Position numbers and translations under genes: made by a program. A DNA stretch of 45,866 nt from an uncultured Candidatus Poseidoniales archaeon. GTDB lineage: Archaea; Thermoplasmatota; Poseidoniia; Poseidoniales; Thalassarchaeaceae. Where the stretch lies: contig CACGIE010000008.1 in the NCBI GenBank assembly GCA_902573015.1, forward strand, positions 1 to 45,866, given 5' to 3'. This document shows, piece by piece, positions 26,965-35,608 of the stretch (position 1 is its first letter; the number at the start of each line of letters is the position of its first letter). The notes below the pieces were generated by a model, which saw only the letters and a program-made list of their open reading frames with translations, was not told where the DNA came from and searched no databases.

Positions 26965-28893
26965 GTGACAGGTTATGAGAAGGATATCGCTAGTCGCTTC
27001 CAGAGGAGCCAGGACCACCATGAAGCCTATCTTCGTCTGATCAGATGGGAATTAGAAGACGAGTTAGCAATGACTGAAGAGAGATTGAGGAATTGGTCGG
27101 ATAAGAAGCTCGAGGCAAATGGAATTGCGCTTTTTGGTTTGAGCGCTAAGACTGACGGTTGGTTATTCGGCCAACGAGTGATAAGATTTCGAAGAGGAGC
27201 GAGGAGGGGTCTGGGTTCTCATAGATTCAGGCAGGGCGACATCGTCATGCTTAGTAGGAGCAATCCATTGACTGAAAAACCCATAGAGGCGGTAGTCAGC
27301 AATAGAAGTCGAGACTCGATTAGAGTGGTCCTACCCGAGGCTCCTAAGGGACTTAGAAAAGGAACGTGGAGGATTGATAGAGGGGCCAATCGAGTTGCAT
27401 TCGACAGAATGAGAGATGCGTTGAATTCAATTTTCGAAGAGGATGGAGGTGCTCCACTAAGGGAGCTTCTACTTGGGCTTGTTCACAATCCAGAAGCTAC
27501 CGCTTCTCTAATTCCTGAGATGAAAGGGGCAAAAGAGGTCAGGGTTCCACTTCCGAGTGACCTTAACAAATCCCAGAGGGAGGCTACCAAGATGGGAATC
27601 AGCAGGAGATTGACTTTGATTCAGGGTCCTCCGGGTACAGGAAAGACCCATACTGCGGTAAGAATACTGGAGAACTGGGCGATTCAAGATACTGGTACCG
27701 TTCTAGCTGTAGCCGATTCTAATGTTGCTGTCGATAACCTGCTAGAGGGTCTGCTTGAAAGAGGAATCAGGACTGTAAGGCTCGGACAACCAGTGAAGGT
27801 TAGAGAAAACCTGAGAGAAGCCACAATGGATGCCAGAATGGAGAGTCACGAGCTTAACAGGGACTTGATTGAGGAGATTGAGAGGAATGAAAAGCTATCC
27901 CGCAGGATAAAGGGGATGCGAGGAGGGAAAGAGAAAGGACTTGCACATAGGGACTTGAGTCGAGGGTGGAAGGAGGTAAGGAGGCTTGAAAGACAGATTA
28001 GAGATGATATTCTAGATAGAGCTCAGGTTCTATGTTGTACATGCATAGGTTCCGGGCATGATCTGCTAGACGGGAGGAGATTTTCTAGAGTTCTTATCGA
28101 CGAGGCAACTCAGGCGACGGAGCCAGCATCATTGGTTCCCCTGGTTAAGGGATCTAGACAGATTGTCCTTGTCGGAGACCATAGACAACTGCCTCCTACC
28201 GTCATTTCACATCGAGCAGAGAAAGGTGGTTTGGATAGGTCGCTATTCGAACGCCTAGTTGACATGGGCATCACTCCGCTCATGCTTACCACCCAATACA
28301 GGATGCATCCTTCAATTTCTGATTTCCCTAACAAGAGGTTCTACGATGGGAAACTCGAGGACGGAGTGGATAAATCGGATCGAGAGGCTCCTGCAGGTAT
28401 GCTCTGGCCTGATTGGGATGCTCCTCTAGCATTCCTACCGGTCGAGGGTGATGAGTTACTATCTCCAGACGGAGCCTCGAAGGAGAACTCTGTGGAGGCT
28501 TCGTGGGTCGTGAAGATATTGATGGGACTAATCGAAGAGGGTGGACTAGAATTCTCGGACATTGGGATAGTTACCCCATATGCCGGCCAAGTACGGGCGA
28601 TAAGGGACATGATTCCTGAGTCAATGCAGGATGTTGAGGTCAGGACGGTGGATGGGTACCAAGGAAGGGAGAAGGACGTGATCATCTTCTCCAGTGTAAG
28701 ATCTAACCCCGATGGAAACGTAGGTTTCCTCTCAGATGGTAGAAGATTGAACGTAGCACTAACCAGATCTAGGAGAGGCCTCATAGTGGTAGGTAACCCT
28801 GAAACTCTCAGACATGACGATAATTGGAGAGCCTGGATTGATCACATCAGGAGTAGCAAACTTGAGGCATGGCATCTCTTGGGTACAGCGTGA
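26965..28893 (+). CDS. Superfamily 1 helicase, UPF1/IGHMBP2-like
   Basis: An ATP-driven RNA/DNA helicase or translocase of 642 residues. Motif I is GPPGTGKTHT (221-230), motif II is LIDEATQATEP, motif III is GDHRQLPPTV, motif IV region is QYRMHPSISDFPNKRF, and motifs V/VI include TVDGYQGREKDVIIFSSVRSN and LNVALTRSRRGLIVVG. This set is diagnostic of the UPF1-like SF1B group. The N-terminal ~190 residues contain a beta-barrel-like segment (FRQGDIVMLSRSN) before the motor, as in IGHMBP2-type proteins. GTG 26965 is preceded by GGAGGTGA. It is the first gene of a plus-strand run that continues with RDD, YrdC and MetAP, so a link to RNA or translation quality control is plausible. Confidence 0.93.
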   Translation: MTGYEKDIASRFQRSQDHHEAYLRLIRWELEDELAMTEERLRNWSDKKLEANGIALFGLSAKTDGWLFGQRVIRFRRGARRGLGSHRFRQGDIVMLSRSNPLTEKPIEAVVSNRSRDSIRVVLPEAPKGLRKGTWRIDRGANRVAFDRMRDALNSIFEEDGGAPLRELLLGLVHNPEATASLIPEMKGAKEVRVPLPSDLNKSQREATKMGISRRLTLIQGPPGTGKTHTAVRILENWAIQDTGTVLAVADSNVAVDNLLEGLLERGIRTVRLGQPVKVRENLREATMDARMESHELNRDLIEEIERNEKLSRRIKGMRGGKEKGLAHRDLSRGWKEVRRLERQIRDDILDRAQVLCCTCIGSGHDLLDGRRFSRVLIDEATQATEPASLVPLVKGSRQIVLVGDHRQLPPTVISHRAEKGGLDRSLFERLVDMGITPLMLTTQYRMHPSISDFPNKRFYDGKLEDGVDKSDREAPAGMLWPDWDAPLAFLPVEGDELLSPDGASKENSVEASWVVKILMGLIEEGGLEFSDIGIVTPYAGQVRAIRDMIPESMQDVEVRTVDGYQGREKDVIIFSSVRSNPDGNVGFLSDGRRLNVALTRSRRGLIVVGNPETLRHDDNWRAWIDHIRSSKLEAWHLLGTA

Positions 28894-28902
28894 GGCGTGA
28901 CA

Positions 28903-29475
28903 ATGGGCGATCATGACTCCCCCATCTCCATACACGGAGGGGGGACTCTAGCCAAGGCCATTGTTTCCCAGGAACAAGGGCACTGGTCGGTCCCAGATGG
29001 TACGATCCTTTCCTCGGGATCAAAGAGGCTCGTAGCCTTCGTGATTGACGTAGTTATCGTTGTCTCGATTCTAAATTTGAGTACTAGAGGGATGATCGCA
29101 AACGCATTGAATATCTCCCTATGGACTTCCTCTGATTTCCACTATGCTGTTGCTTTCGCTGCCATTTTTCTTACCACTCACTGGCTGTACTGGAGATTGA
29201 CAGGTTTAGCATTCTCCAGGTCTCTTGGTCAAAAAGTACTGGGAATTGCCATAGTAATGGAAGATGGGAGTAAAGTGGAAAGCAGTATTTGGGATAGGAG
29301 AGCCTTTGCGAAGTTGCTCTACCTACTTCCAGTTGTAAATCTGTACTTCGGTGTTTACGAATTAGCGAGGATTTCTCAGAGGCATACCCATCAATCAAAT
29401 CTCGATCTAAGTGTAGGTACAATCGTCGCACATTCTGAGTCGCTTCCTCCAGCGAGTAGGAAGAATATCAGGTAG
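28903..29475 (+). CDS. RDD family membrane protein
   Basis: About 190 residues with the RDD pattern: KRLVAFVIDVVIVVSIL (Arg and Asp in the first helix) and a second helix FHYAVAFAAIFLTTHWLYW, followed by SRSLGQKVLGIAIV, the usual family phrase. The third hydrophobic part is LLYLLPVVNLYFGVYEL. RDD proteins are small membrane proteins of mostly unknown role; some have been tied to ion transport. Starts at GTG 28897 and ATG 28903 are both possible; GAGGCGTGAC just upstream suits the ATG. It lies directly behind the helicase stop. Confidence 0.85.
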   Translation: MGDHDSPISIHGGGTLAKAIVSQEQGHWSVPDGTILSSGSKRLVAFVIDVVIVVSILNLSTRGMIANALNISLWTSSDFHYAVAFAAIFLTTHWLYWRLTGLAFSRSLGQKVLGIAIVMEDGSKVESSIWDRRAFAKLLYLLPVVNLYFGVYELARISQRHTHQSNLDLSVGTIVAHSESLPPASRKNIR

Positions 29476-29483
29476 GTGTAGAC

Positions 29484-30086
29484 TTGGAAGAAGCCATCGA
29501 ATGGGCTCTTTCGGGAGGTTGTATCGTTTATCCTACCTCTACTCTGCCTGCACTGGGTTGTATCCCAGATTCAAATGCTTTAGACAGACTTTACAGCATA
29601 AAGGGAAGAAATAGCGGAGCTCCTGTGAGTCTCGGTGTTGTGAGTCTGAGTCAGGCTAGTGAGATTGTTCATGTTCCTGATGACGTAAACGAAATTCTTG
29701 ATGTGTTTCCAGAAGGATCTCTGACTATAATACTTAGAGCAAAGAATGAGATGGACTCCAGACTCGGAGGGAACAAGGTAGCCGTTAGAGTGGTTTCGAA
29801 CAGAATGGCCAAGGAGTTACTTAGTAAGACGGGCCCGCTGACAGCGACGAGTGCAAATATTTCTGGACAGGAGCCGTTGTTAGATTGTGTAGAAGCCGCA
29901 GAGTCTCTTCGAAGGACCGACGAATCAATTATCGGAGTCGATGGCGTCTGTGAAGGAGGTTCACCCAGTACTTTGATAGCATGGCATACGGTCTGCGAAT
30001 CACCTGAGTCGTTGAGTATTGAGGTAATCAGAGAAGGGAAGGTAAGTTCGGAGGAAGTTTTGTCATGGTGGAAGAGCAGGATCTGA
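29484..30086 (+). CDS. YrdC/Sua5-type threonylcarbamoyl-AMP synthase
   Basis: Makes threonylcarbamoyl-AMP from threonine, bicarbonate and ATP, the first step of the t6A37 modification of ANN-decoding tRNAs. The 200-residue protein is a single YrdC domain: YPTSTLPALGCIPDS near the start, YSIKGRNSGAPVSL in the nucleotide-binding region, and TATSANISGQEP, the SANxSG hallmark. It lacks the extra Sua5 C-terminal domain, so it resembles TsaC. The start is TTG 29484, with AGGTG upstream. The 3' end overlaps the MetAP start by 22 bp, so the two are coupled. Confidence 0.9.
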   Translation: MEEAIEWALSGGCIVYPTSTLPALGCIPDSNALDRLYSIKGRNSGAPVSLGVVSLSQASEIVHVPDDVNEILDVFPEGSLTIILRAKNEMDSRLGGNKVAVRVVSNRMAKELLSKTGPLTATSANISGQEPLLDCVEAAESLRRTDESIIGVDGVCEGGSPSTLIAWHTVCESPESLSIEVIREGKVSSEEVLSWWKSRI

Positions 30087-31078
30087 AACAATGGCGAGAT
30101 GCCGGTCACGTAGCCAGAAGGACCCTTGAAGGAATAAAGGGAGAGATTGTAGAAGGAAAGGAGTGGTCAGAAGTAATAGATTCAGCAGAGAGGTTCATCA
30201 GAAGGCACGGAGGTAAGGCTGCATTCCCTGTGACTATATCTGTTAACGAAATGGCCGCACATTACACTTCCAACACAGAGCTGACTCCTCCTGAGGGTTT
30301 CGATGGAGAGATGATCTTCCAGAAAGGGGACTTGGTCAAGCTAGATGTTGGCGTCCACATCAAAGGGGCCCTGGGAGACAATGCTCTCACAGTAGAAGTG
30401 GGGAATGGGGGAGAGCATACTGAGCAGATCAGAGCAGCGAGAGAGGCACGAGATGCGGCTATCGAAAAGATGCACCCAGGAACTCCATGGCATGTGGTTG
30501 GAGAGGCGGCACAACAAGCATCGATAGATGCTGGCTTTGAACCAATTAGGAATCTTAGCGGTCACAAGATGGAAAGATGGAATCTGCACTCTGGGGTTTC
30601 AATACCTATGTTCGCATGTGGTCCTAACAATCCTGGTTACAAAGGAGAGGTTGAGGCAGGGGGAGTATATGCTATTGAGCCATTCAATACCACAGGAAAA
30701 AATGGGATGATTGAGAATGTCCCTCCCTCTGATTCATCCAATATCCTGAGAGTGACCGGAGATGTGAAGATTAGGAAGGCCCTATCCAAGGGTAAATTGA
30801 AACCACTAGGCGCTACTATGGCAAGATATATCGAAGAGAGATACAACACCCTACCTTTCGCAGAGAGATGGGCATTCCCTCTGCTTAGCAAACCCTTCCC
30901 AGAGGAGGACGAAGAGTCCCTGAGAAGGAAATGGAGGGCTCTGATCAAGAAGTTGACATCGATAAGGTTCCTAGAGGTCTACAGCGCACTCAGGGATGTC
31001 GATAAGGGAGTTGTGGGGCAATTCGAGCATACAGTATTCGTCACAGAGGGCGGTCCAGAGATTTTGACAGTGGAGTAA
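30065..31078 (+). CDS. map: Methionine aminopeptidase, type II
   Basis: Removes the initiator methionine from nascent proteins. Metal ligands fit the family: D94 and D105 in KLDVGVHIKGALGDNALTV, H169 in LSGHKMERWNLHSG, E207 in VYAIEPFNT and a Glu in QFEHTVFVTEGG near the end. A helical insertion between the last two ligands (ARYIEERYNTLPFAERWAFPLL) marks type II, the archaeal/eukaryotic form. At 337 residues it is somewhat longer than many archaeal MetAPs, with extra sequence before the last ligand. The start overlaps the YrdC gene. Firm call. Confidence 0.96.
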   Translation: MVEEQDLKQWRDAGHVARRTLEGIKGEIVEGKEWSEVIDSAERFIRRHGGKAAFPVTISVNEMAAHYTSNTELTPPEGFDGEMIFQKGDLVKLDVGVHIKGALGDNALTVEVGNGGEHTEQIRAAREARDAAIEKMHPGTPWHVVGEAAQQASIDAGFEPIRNLSGHKMERWNLHSGVSIPMFACGPNNPGYKGEVEAGGVYAIEPFNTTGKNGMIENVPPSDSSNILRVTGDVKIRKALSKGKLKPLGATMARYIEERYNTLPFAERWAFPLLSKPFPEEDEESLRRKWRALIKKLTSIRFLEVYSALRDVDKGVVGQFEHTVFVTEGGPEILTVE

Positions 31079-31154
31079 ATAGATATTTTTTGTGGAATTT
31101 TAGCTAGATTTTCTCCCTTTCCTCACAACGATTAACTATTGCCTCCTGCCTGCC

Positions 31155-31271
31155 ATGACCGTACAGGACGAAAGGTTCTCGCTGAGTGCATCCCATCCCC
31201 TCGCATTTATCTCTCTCCTGTACACCTTTTGGTTGGTTAGCGGACTGCTTAAAATTGGCGGAAATCTGTAA
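31155..31271 (+). CDS. Possible 38-residue single-helix membrane peptide
   Basis: A short ORF too small for the track fills most of the gap between MetAP and the convergent EamA gene. It reads ATG to TAA for 38 residues and contains one hydrophobic stretch (LAFISLLYTFWLVSGLL) with polar ends, which looks like a real membrane helix rather than random sequence. There is no Shine-Dalgarno sequence; a leaderless transcript or read-through from the MetAP run is possible. It could still be chance. Confidence 0.35.
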   Translation: MTVQDERFSLSASHPLAFISLLYTFWLVSGLLKIGGNL

Positions 31272-31274
31272 GTT

Positions 31275-32198
31275 CTAATCGATATTATCTTTCCCGATTT
31301 GAGACTCCCCAAACAAAGTCACAGTGATTATAGCTGAGAAAATGAGGGTCATCCCAACTATCTGCTGTAACGAAGGCTGCTCGGAAAGAAGGATTACACC
31401 CCAGACTATTGTGAGAACCGGTTGTAATAGAACCGCGAAGGAGGTATGTGCAGCTGGAAGGCGAGGGAGGGCGAATGTAATCGCGATCCACCCAATTACT
31501 TGACATGATATGGCTAATAGGAATAGCCACCCATGACCGGGCCAGTTCATTGTGAAGTCTATTGGTTCGATATCCAATCTTTCCAAGGGAGCGATTCCAA
31601 CCAGAAGAAGCCCGATTGCTGCTCCTATGGTAGCATCGAATTGGAGATTCGCGGAGGGGGCTTGGATTCTATTTGAGTACCTGTATAGAATCAGGAAAGA
31701 AGAGTAGAAGATTGCTGCGACAATTCCTCCTATGACTCCCTTAAATGGATCTTCCCCATAAGGTTCATCATCCCAGATACCAGCTATGAAAACGAGTCCG
31801 ATCATTACCATCGGCAATGCCAGGAGTATCATCCGATTTGGCCTCTCACCGAATAGCCACCAACTAACTAATGTGACAATAATTACCTGAGAGTTTCCAA
31901 TCAATGTTGCTATTCCACTTCCAATGTAGTCAATGGCACTGTGATATCCTGCGAAGTCAATGGCTAGAAGGATTCCAGCGGCAAAGGTGAGCATCCTGCT
32001 GTTGAAGGATCTCTTGTCTTCCCTATTCAAATACCAAACTAGGATGAGCAGGATTGGGATTGCGTAAACCATTCTGAAGAAGGCCCCGGTAATCGGTGTT
32101 GTTTCGGATTGAATGTAGAGCAGCGGGGCAAAGGAGAGTAGGGAAGCGCCTGCAAGAGCTATCAGCATAATGCGCCGGTCATCTGCCGGCGCCGTCAT
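31275..32198 (-). CDS. EamA/DMT superfamily transporter
   Basis: A membrane protein of about 307 residues with two repeats of five helices, the drug/metabolite transporter layout. Recognisable parts are ITGAFFRMVYAIPILLILVWYL in the first EamA repeat, LIGNSQVIIVTLVSWWLFGERP at its end, and the matching second repeat ending in LLQPVLTIVWGVILLSEQP. Family members export amino acids, metabolites or nucleotide sugars; the substrate is not evident. ATG 32198 has GAGGGGG just upstream; the track uses GTG 32210, which overlaps the glutaredoxin stop. It is the last gene of the rpe-bolA-glutaredoxin run. Confidence 0.88.
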   Translation of the reverse strand: MTAPADDRRIMLIALAGASLLSFAPLLYIQSETTPITGAFFRMVYAIPILLILVWYLNREDKRSFNSRMLTFAAGILLAIDFAGYHSAIDYIGSGIATLIGNSQVIIVTLVSWWLFGERPNRMILLALPMVMIGLVFIAGIWDDEPYGEDPFKGVIGGIVAAIFYSSFLILYRYSNRIQAPSANLQFDATIGAAIGLLLVGIAPLERLDIEPIDFTMNWPGHGWLFLLAISCQVIGWIAITFALPRLPAAHTSFAVLLQPVLTIVWGVILLSEQPSLQQIVGMTLIFSAIITVTLFGESQIGKDNID

Positions 32199-32206
32199 CG
32201 GCCCCC

Positions 32207-32554
32207 TCACTCCGATGCATTACTTTCATCGTTGAGCATGTTCTGAAGATCTCCTGATTCATACAGCTCTAGGGCGATATCGGACCCTCCGATCAATTCT
32301 CCATTGATGAAGACTTGAGGAATGGTGGGGAAATCTGACCACTCCTTCAGCGCTGGTCTTGCTCTAGGATCCGAGAGGACGTTGACACTAGCAAATGTCT
32401 CCATCCCAAGTTCATTTGCTACCATGCTGATCACTTGGGCCCCTCTTGCTGAGAATCCACATTGTGGTTGGTCGGGTGTGCCCTTCATAAAAATCACAAT
32501 TTTATTTTCATCAACAACTTTTTGCAGCTCTTCGGGTGTCCAGTCAAAACTCAT
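32207..32554 (-). CDS. grxD: Monothiol CGFS glutaredoxin (Grx4/GrxD type)
   Basis: A monothiol glutaredoxin that binds a [2Fe-2S] cluster at its single cysteine with glutathione or another thiol. The signature is FMKGTPDQPQCGFSARG, with the CGFS cysteine near residue 32; later FPTIPQVFINGELIGGSDI gives the cis-Pro and substrate-binding loop. ATG 32554 has GGAG upstream; the track GTG at 32563 overlaps the bolA stop. It sits directly behind bolA. CGFS glutaredoxins and BolA form [2Fe-2S] complexes in bacteria and eukaryotes, so this pair likely handles Fe-S clusters. Both are uncommon in archaea, to my knowledge. Confidence 0.93.
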   Translation of the reverse strand: MSFDWTPEELQKVVDENKIVIFMKGTPDQPQCGFSARGAQVISMVANELGMETFASVNVLSDPRARPALKEWSDFPTIPQVFINGELIGGSDIALELYESGDLQNMLNDESNASE

Positions 32555-32559
32555 TTCAA

Positions 32560-32901
32560 TCACTCCTTCCTTGGTCTTCTGATATGTACCCCAAAGAACT
32601 CTGTCTCTTGACCATGTGGGTCGAAGGCTGTCTTAGAATTCTTCTCTGCTTGTTTTGGAGTCATACATTTTAGATCTAGAGCATGCACAGTGTTGTCGGA
32701 GATAAACGGCTTGAAATGGTTGAGAATTGGCTTCTGTCTTTGAAGCGGCATCACACCCTCAAAGCTCTGGGAAATAACTCTGACATGGAAGTGGTCGCCT
32801 GTTCCATGTAAATCCGATACTTCAACCTCGGCGTCGGGAACTATCTTGAGAATTTCGTTTGTCATCCAATCGGAGGTTACCATGGCAGTGAAAGGAGGCA
32901 T
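32560..32901 (-). CDS. bolA: BolA family protein
   Basis: A 113-residue BolA-fold protein: EVEVSDLHGTGDHFHVRVIS, then the family core FEGVMPLQRQKPILNHFKPFI and ALDLKCMTPKQAE. The His in HFHV is in place for cluster binding with a CGFS glutaredoxin. The track start is ATG 32901; ATG 32883 (MVTSDWMTNEI) is also possible. The stop overlaps the track GTG start of the glutaredoxin gene, indicating coupling, and rpe lies 12 bp upstream. The likely role is Fe-S trafficking or iron regulation, inferred from the family pair. The last ~20 residues (TAFDPHGQETEFFGVHIRR) extend beyond a minimal BolA fold. Confidence 0.88.
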   Translation of the reverse strand: MPPFTAMVTSDWMTNEILKIVPDAEVEVSDLHGTGDHFHVRVISQSFEGVMPLQRQKPILNHFKPFISDNTVHALDLKCMTPKQAEKNSKTAFDPHGQETEFFGVHIRRPRKE

Positions 32902-32913
32902 TCCGATATTAAA

Positions 32914-33594
32914 CTAAGTTTCCATGGCACTGGTTATTGATTCTAAATTCTCAGATATGGTTCCCTTATTGTTAATCAGTCCTGATCCGACCACTGCAAT
33001 ATCGACTCCCCAGTCTGCTACCAGTTTTGCATTGTGATACTTGATTCCGCCGTCGATCATCAGTTTCGTTTTCCTTCCGCCATTTTCAATCTGCATATCT
33101 ATTTCTTTACGAAGAATCCTTACCTTTTCCTCTACTTCTGGGATGAAAGACTGGCCTCCCTTTCCCGGGACTACGGACATGACTAGAACTAGGTCTAAAT
33201 CGTTCAGGATAGGCAGGGCGTCCTCCACAGGAGTGTCAGGGTTTAGAACACAACCGGATAGGATACTGGAATTGTTGAGGCTTGAGATTAACCCCGGAAA
33301 GTCTTCTACAGCCTCAATATGAGCGATTACCATGTTCACTCCTGCATCTGCATATTGCTCCCATGTCTCTTCTGCATTGTTAATCATCAGATGACAGTCG
33401 ATGAAAACCTCCGGCCCCACTCTTTCCCTTACTGACCTGATTAGTGCTGGTCCAAATGTGATTGTCCGGTTTACGACCCAATTACCATCCATTACGTCCA
33501 TGTGTAACCAATCTATTCCAGCATCGATGGCTTCATCCAGGGTTTCGCCTAATCTGCAGAAGTCTGCAGTAAGTATACTAGGTGTAATCTGCAT
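32914..33594 (-). CDS. rpe: Ribulose-phosphate 3-epimerase
   Basis: Interconverts ribulose 5-phosphate and xylulose 5-phosphate in the pentose phosphate pathway. The TIM barrel shows ITPSILTADFCRLG, WLHMDVMDGNWVVNRTITFGP with the metal-binding HMDVMDG, FIDCHLMI, LVLVMSVVPGKGGQSFIPEV and MIDGGIKYHNA. These are all family signatures. ATG 33594 (MQITPSIL) has AGGA upstream and gives 227 residues, the normal length; the track start at 33630 adds 12. It leads the run rpe-bolA-glutaredoxin-eamA and diverges from the thioredoxin gene. Confidence 0.96.
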   Translation of the reverse strand: MQITPSILTADFCRLGETLDEAIDAGIDWLHMDVMDGNWVVNRTITFGPALIRSVRERVGPEVFIDCHLMINNAEETWEQYADAGVNMVIAHIEAVEDFPGLISSLNNSSILSGCVLNPDTPVEDALPILNDLDLVLVMSVVPGKGGQSFIPEVEEKVRILRKEIDMQIENGGRKTKLMIDGGIKYHNAKLVADWGVDIAVVGSGLINNKGTISENLESITSAMET

Positions 33595-33695
33595 ATTTCC
33601 TGTCAAACGGGAAGGGGGGATGGTTCTCAATACCTTCTAAGAATGTCTCAACCCCAACACACATGTTGATAGGATGGAATTGATTAGGAATAGCA

Positions 33696-34016
33696 ATGGG
33701 CAAGGTTGTTGATACAGGTGATGCAGACTTTGACGTGATGACAAAGAGTGACGAGTGGGTGCTTGCAGATTTCTGGGCTCCATGGTGTGGACCCTGTAGG
33801 ATGGTGGGACCAGTGCTATCACAGATTGCAGATGAGAGGGAGATTACTATTGCAAAGGTGAATACTGATGTTAATCCACTTACCTCCGGAAGATTTGGAA
33901 TTAGAGGGATACCCGCCCTGATTCTATTTAGGAACGGAGAGGTAGTCGACAGGATGACGGGTGCAATGCCAAAGCAAAGTATGGACTCGTGGTTAGACAG
34001 GCATATGAGTTCCTAG
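33696..34016 (+). CDS. trxA: Thioredoxin
   Basis: A dithiol oxidoreductase of 106 residues with the classic active site [11 protein letters not shown] (C31, C34), the cis-proline in RGIPALILF and the C-terminal helix [10 protein letters not shown]. No signal peptide is seen, so it is cytoplasmic. It would reduce disulfides using a thioredoxin reductase not found here. Its stop overlaps the convergent winged-helix NTPase by 4 bp, and it diverges from rpe. Firm call. Confidence 0.96.
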   Translation: MGKVVDTGDADFDVMTKSDEWVLADFWAPWCGPCRMVGPVLSQIADEREITIAKVNTDVNPLTSGRFGIRGIPALILFRNGEVVDRMTGAMPKQSMDSWLDRHMSS

Positions 34017-35608
34017 TTCTCACTTCTATTCAGTCTGTCCAATCTTTCTTGGAAGGGCTTTCCAACTTCTCTCAATAGCCTGGCTCGTAGAGCTTCGTGT
34101 AACCACATCCCCTCTTCTAATTCTAACATCAAAGCTCTCTCGATTAGTTGTTCGGGAGGGTTTCCGTCTACTCCAGCGGCCTTGGCTAGTTTTTCCCATG
34201 GTACTGGCCTATCAGAGGTAGCCAAAATGGATAGGATTTCCCTGTGTGGTTTTGGAAGAACATTGAGAATCTCTTCATCCAGGAACCTGAGCCAGTCTTC
34301 ATGCATTGTCTGTCCGTACATCTCGAGCAATTCTACGGCTAGGGGATGACCCCCCGTCACTCTATGGATCTCAGAAGCATGAACGTTCTCGGGTATGTTG
34401 ATTTGTTCTATCCATGATTCTATCTCCTCTTGTTTCAAGCCTGATAAGGCCATTTCTGATACCTTATCCAAGGTATGCACATATCTACGATCGTAGAATG
34501 CCAAATTCGTCCGGGAAATCATCAATAGTCTCAGATTGGTATTTTCGGCTATCTGGAGAAGTGCCCCGAAGAGATAGTCTCCCTGACTACCAATATTGTG
34601 AACGTCATCCAGAATTACCACGGTTTCGATTCCTTGATTATATTCAATCAATGAGTCCTCATCTAGAAGATGGGCAGTTAGACGGCGTCTGAAGGAGTCG
34701 ATTTCCAATCTAGCTGCTGGCTTGTAGGGGAGGGTATCTAGGACGTTGTACGGATCTTCGGATTCATCTCTGATGCCTATTCGATGTAGGAGACTGGTTG
34801 CGATACCCAAGGAGGAATCCCAAGGCTGACATGGATAGTACATCGTATTTAATTCGCTAGAATTGGCCATTAACTCTGAAATCCAGTGAGAGACTAGAGT
34901 GGTCTTACCGCATCCGGCTATCCCAGAAAGAGCGAGGAGCGGTTTTCCTGACTGATACCAGTTATCAAGACTGGTAATCTCTTCCTTTCTTCCATGTACT
35001 ATGCGGGTCTTCGGTGGAGCGGTATTGTATGTTGAATGAGCACCAGCGAGGAGTGAAATCGATCCTGGTTTCGATTCTGCAGTGCCTCCAGCCACGAGGG
35101 CCCCAAAACGAATATCACCGAAATTTAGTACTCCCTCATGTTGTGCATGCATCAAAATCTGCAATAGACTTAGGCCGGCCTGGAGTTTATTCGCAGCCTC
35201 ATCTGCTCGTATTTCTAGTACCTCACCCTCTTTCGATCTAATCAGTACTAAAATGGAACGAAGTTCAGAAATCCTCTCTCTTGCGGTTTCTCTACCTTCA
35301 TCGGTTAGTTGCCATGTCTTTTGTCTTCGGTTGTCTCCTCTGACTGATCTGCTGTGTTGCGAAATAAGTCCCTGAGAGTTTAGTTGCCTCATTGCTCTGG
35401 AGACATTGGGAGGATGCAAGGCGCAAGATTCTGCTATCCCAGAGCGAGTTACATCTGAGGTGACTATGAAGTGGTCTGCTTGGAAGTCCTGCTCCCAGAG
35501 ATGTAGAATTATCCGATCAGGAACCGGGACATTGGGGCTTGAATTATGGCGTGCCACGGAATTGACGGTAGGGGAATGTAGCATCAAGGTTAGGGACTTG
35601 TAATTCAA
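34013..35608 (-). CDS. Winged-helix DNA-binding protein with STAND-type P-loop NTPase
   Basis: The N-terminus is a MarR-like winged helix ([25 protein letters not shown], then the wing [11 protein letters not shown]). From about residue 200 a P-loop ATPase follows: Walker [11 protein letters not shown] (229-238), Walker [11 protein letters not shown], sensor LLMISRTN, and the STAND-like [13 protein letters not shown]. The C-terminal end is a second helical winged-helix-like region. This fits a signal-responsive NTPase regulator, in which ligand or partner binding controls DNA binding. TTG 35608 overlaps the lipoprotein gene stop (TTGA); ATG 35584 is an alternative. Coupling with a surface hydrolase is notable. 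The target promoters are unknown. Confidence 0.8.
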   Translation of the reverse strand: MNYKSLTLMLHSPTVNSVARHNSSPNVPVPDRIILHLWEQDFQADHFIVTSDVTRSGIAESCALHPPNVSRAMRQLNSQGLISQHSRSVRGDNRRQKTWQLTDEGRETARERISELRSILVLIRSKEGEVLEIRADEAANKLQAGLSLLQILMHAQHEGVLNFGDIRFGALVAGGTAESKPGSISLLAGAHSTYNTAPPKTRIVHGRKEEITSLDNWYQSGKPLLALSGIAGCGKTTLVSHWISELMANSSELNTMYYPCQPWDSSLGIATSLLHRIGIRDESEDPYNVLDTLPYKPAARLEIDSFRRRLTAHLLDEDSLIEYNQGIETVVILDDVHNIGSQGDYLFGALLQIAENTNLRLLMISRTNLAFYDRRYVHTLDKVSEMALSGLKQEEIESWIEQINIPENVHASEIHRVTGGHPLAVELLEMYGQTMHEDWLRFLDEEILNVLPKPHREILSILATSDRPVPWEKLAKAAGVDGNPPEQLIERALMLELEEGMWLHEALRARLLREVGKPFQERLDRLNRSEN

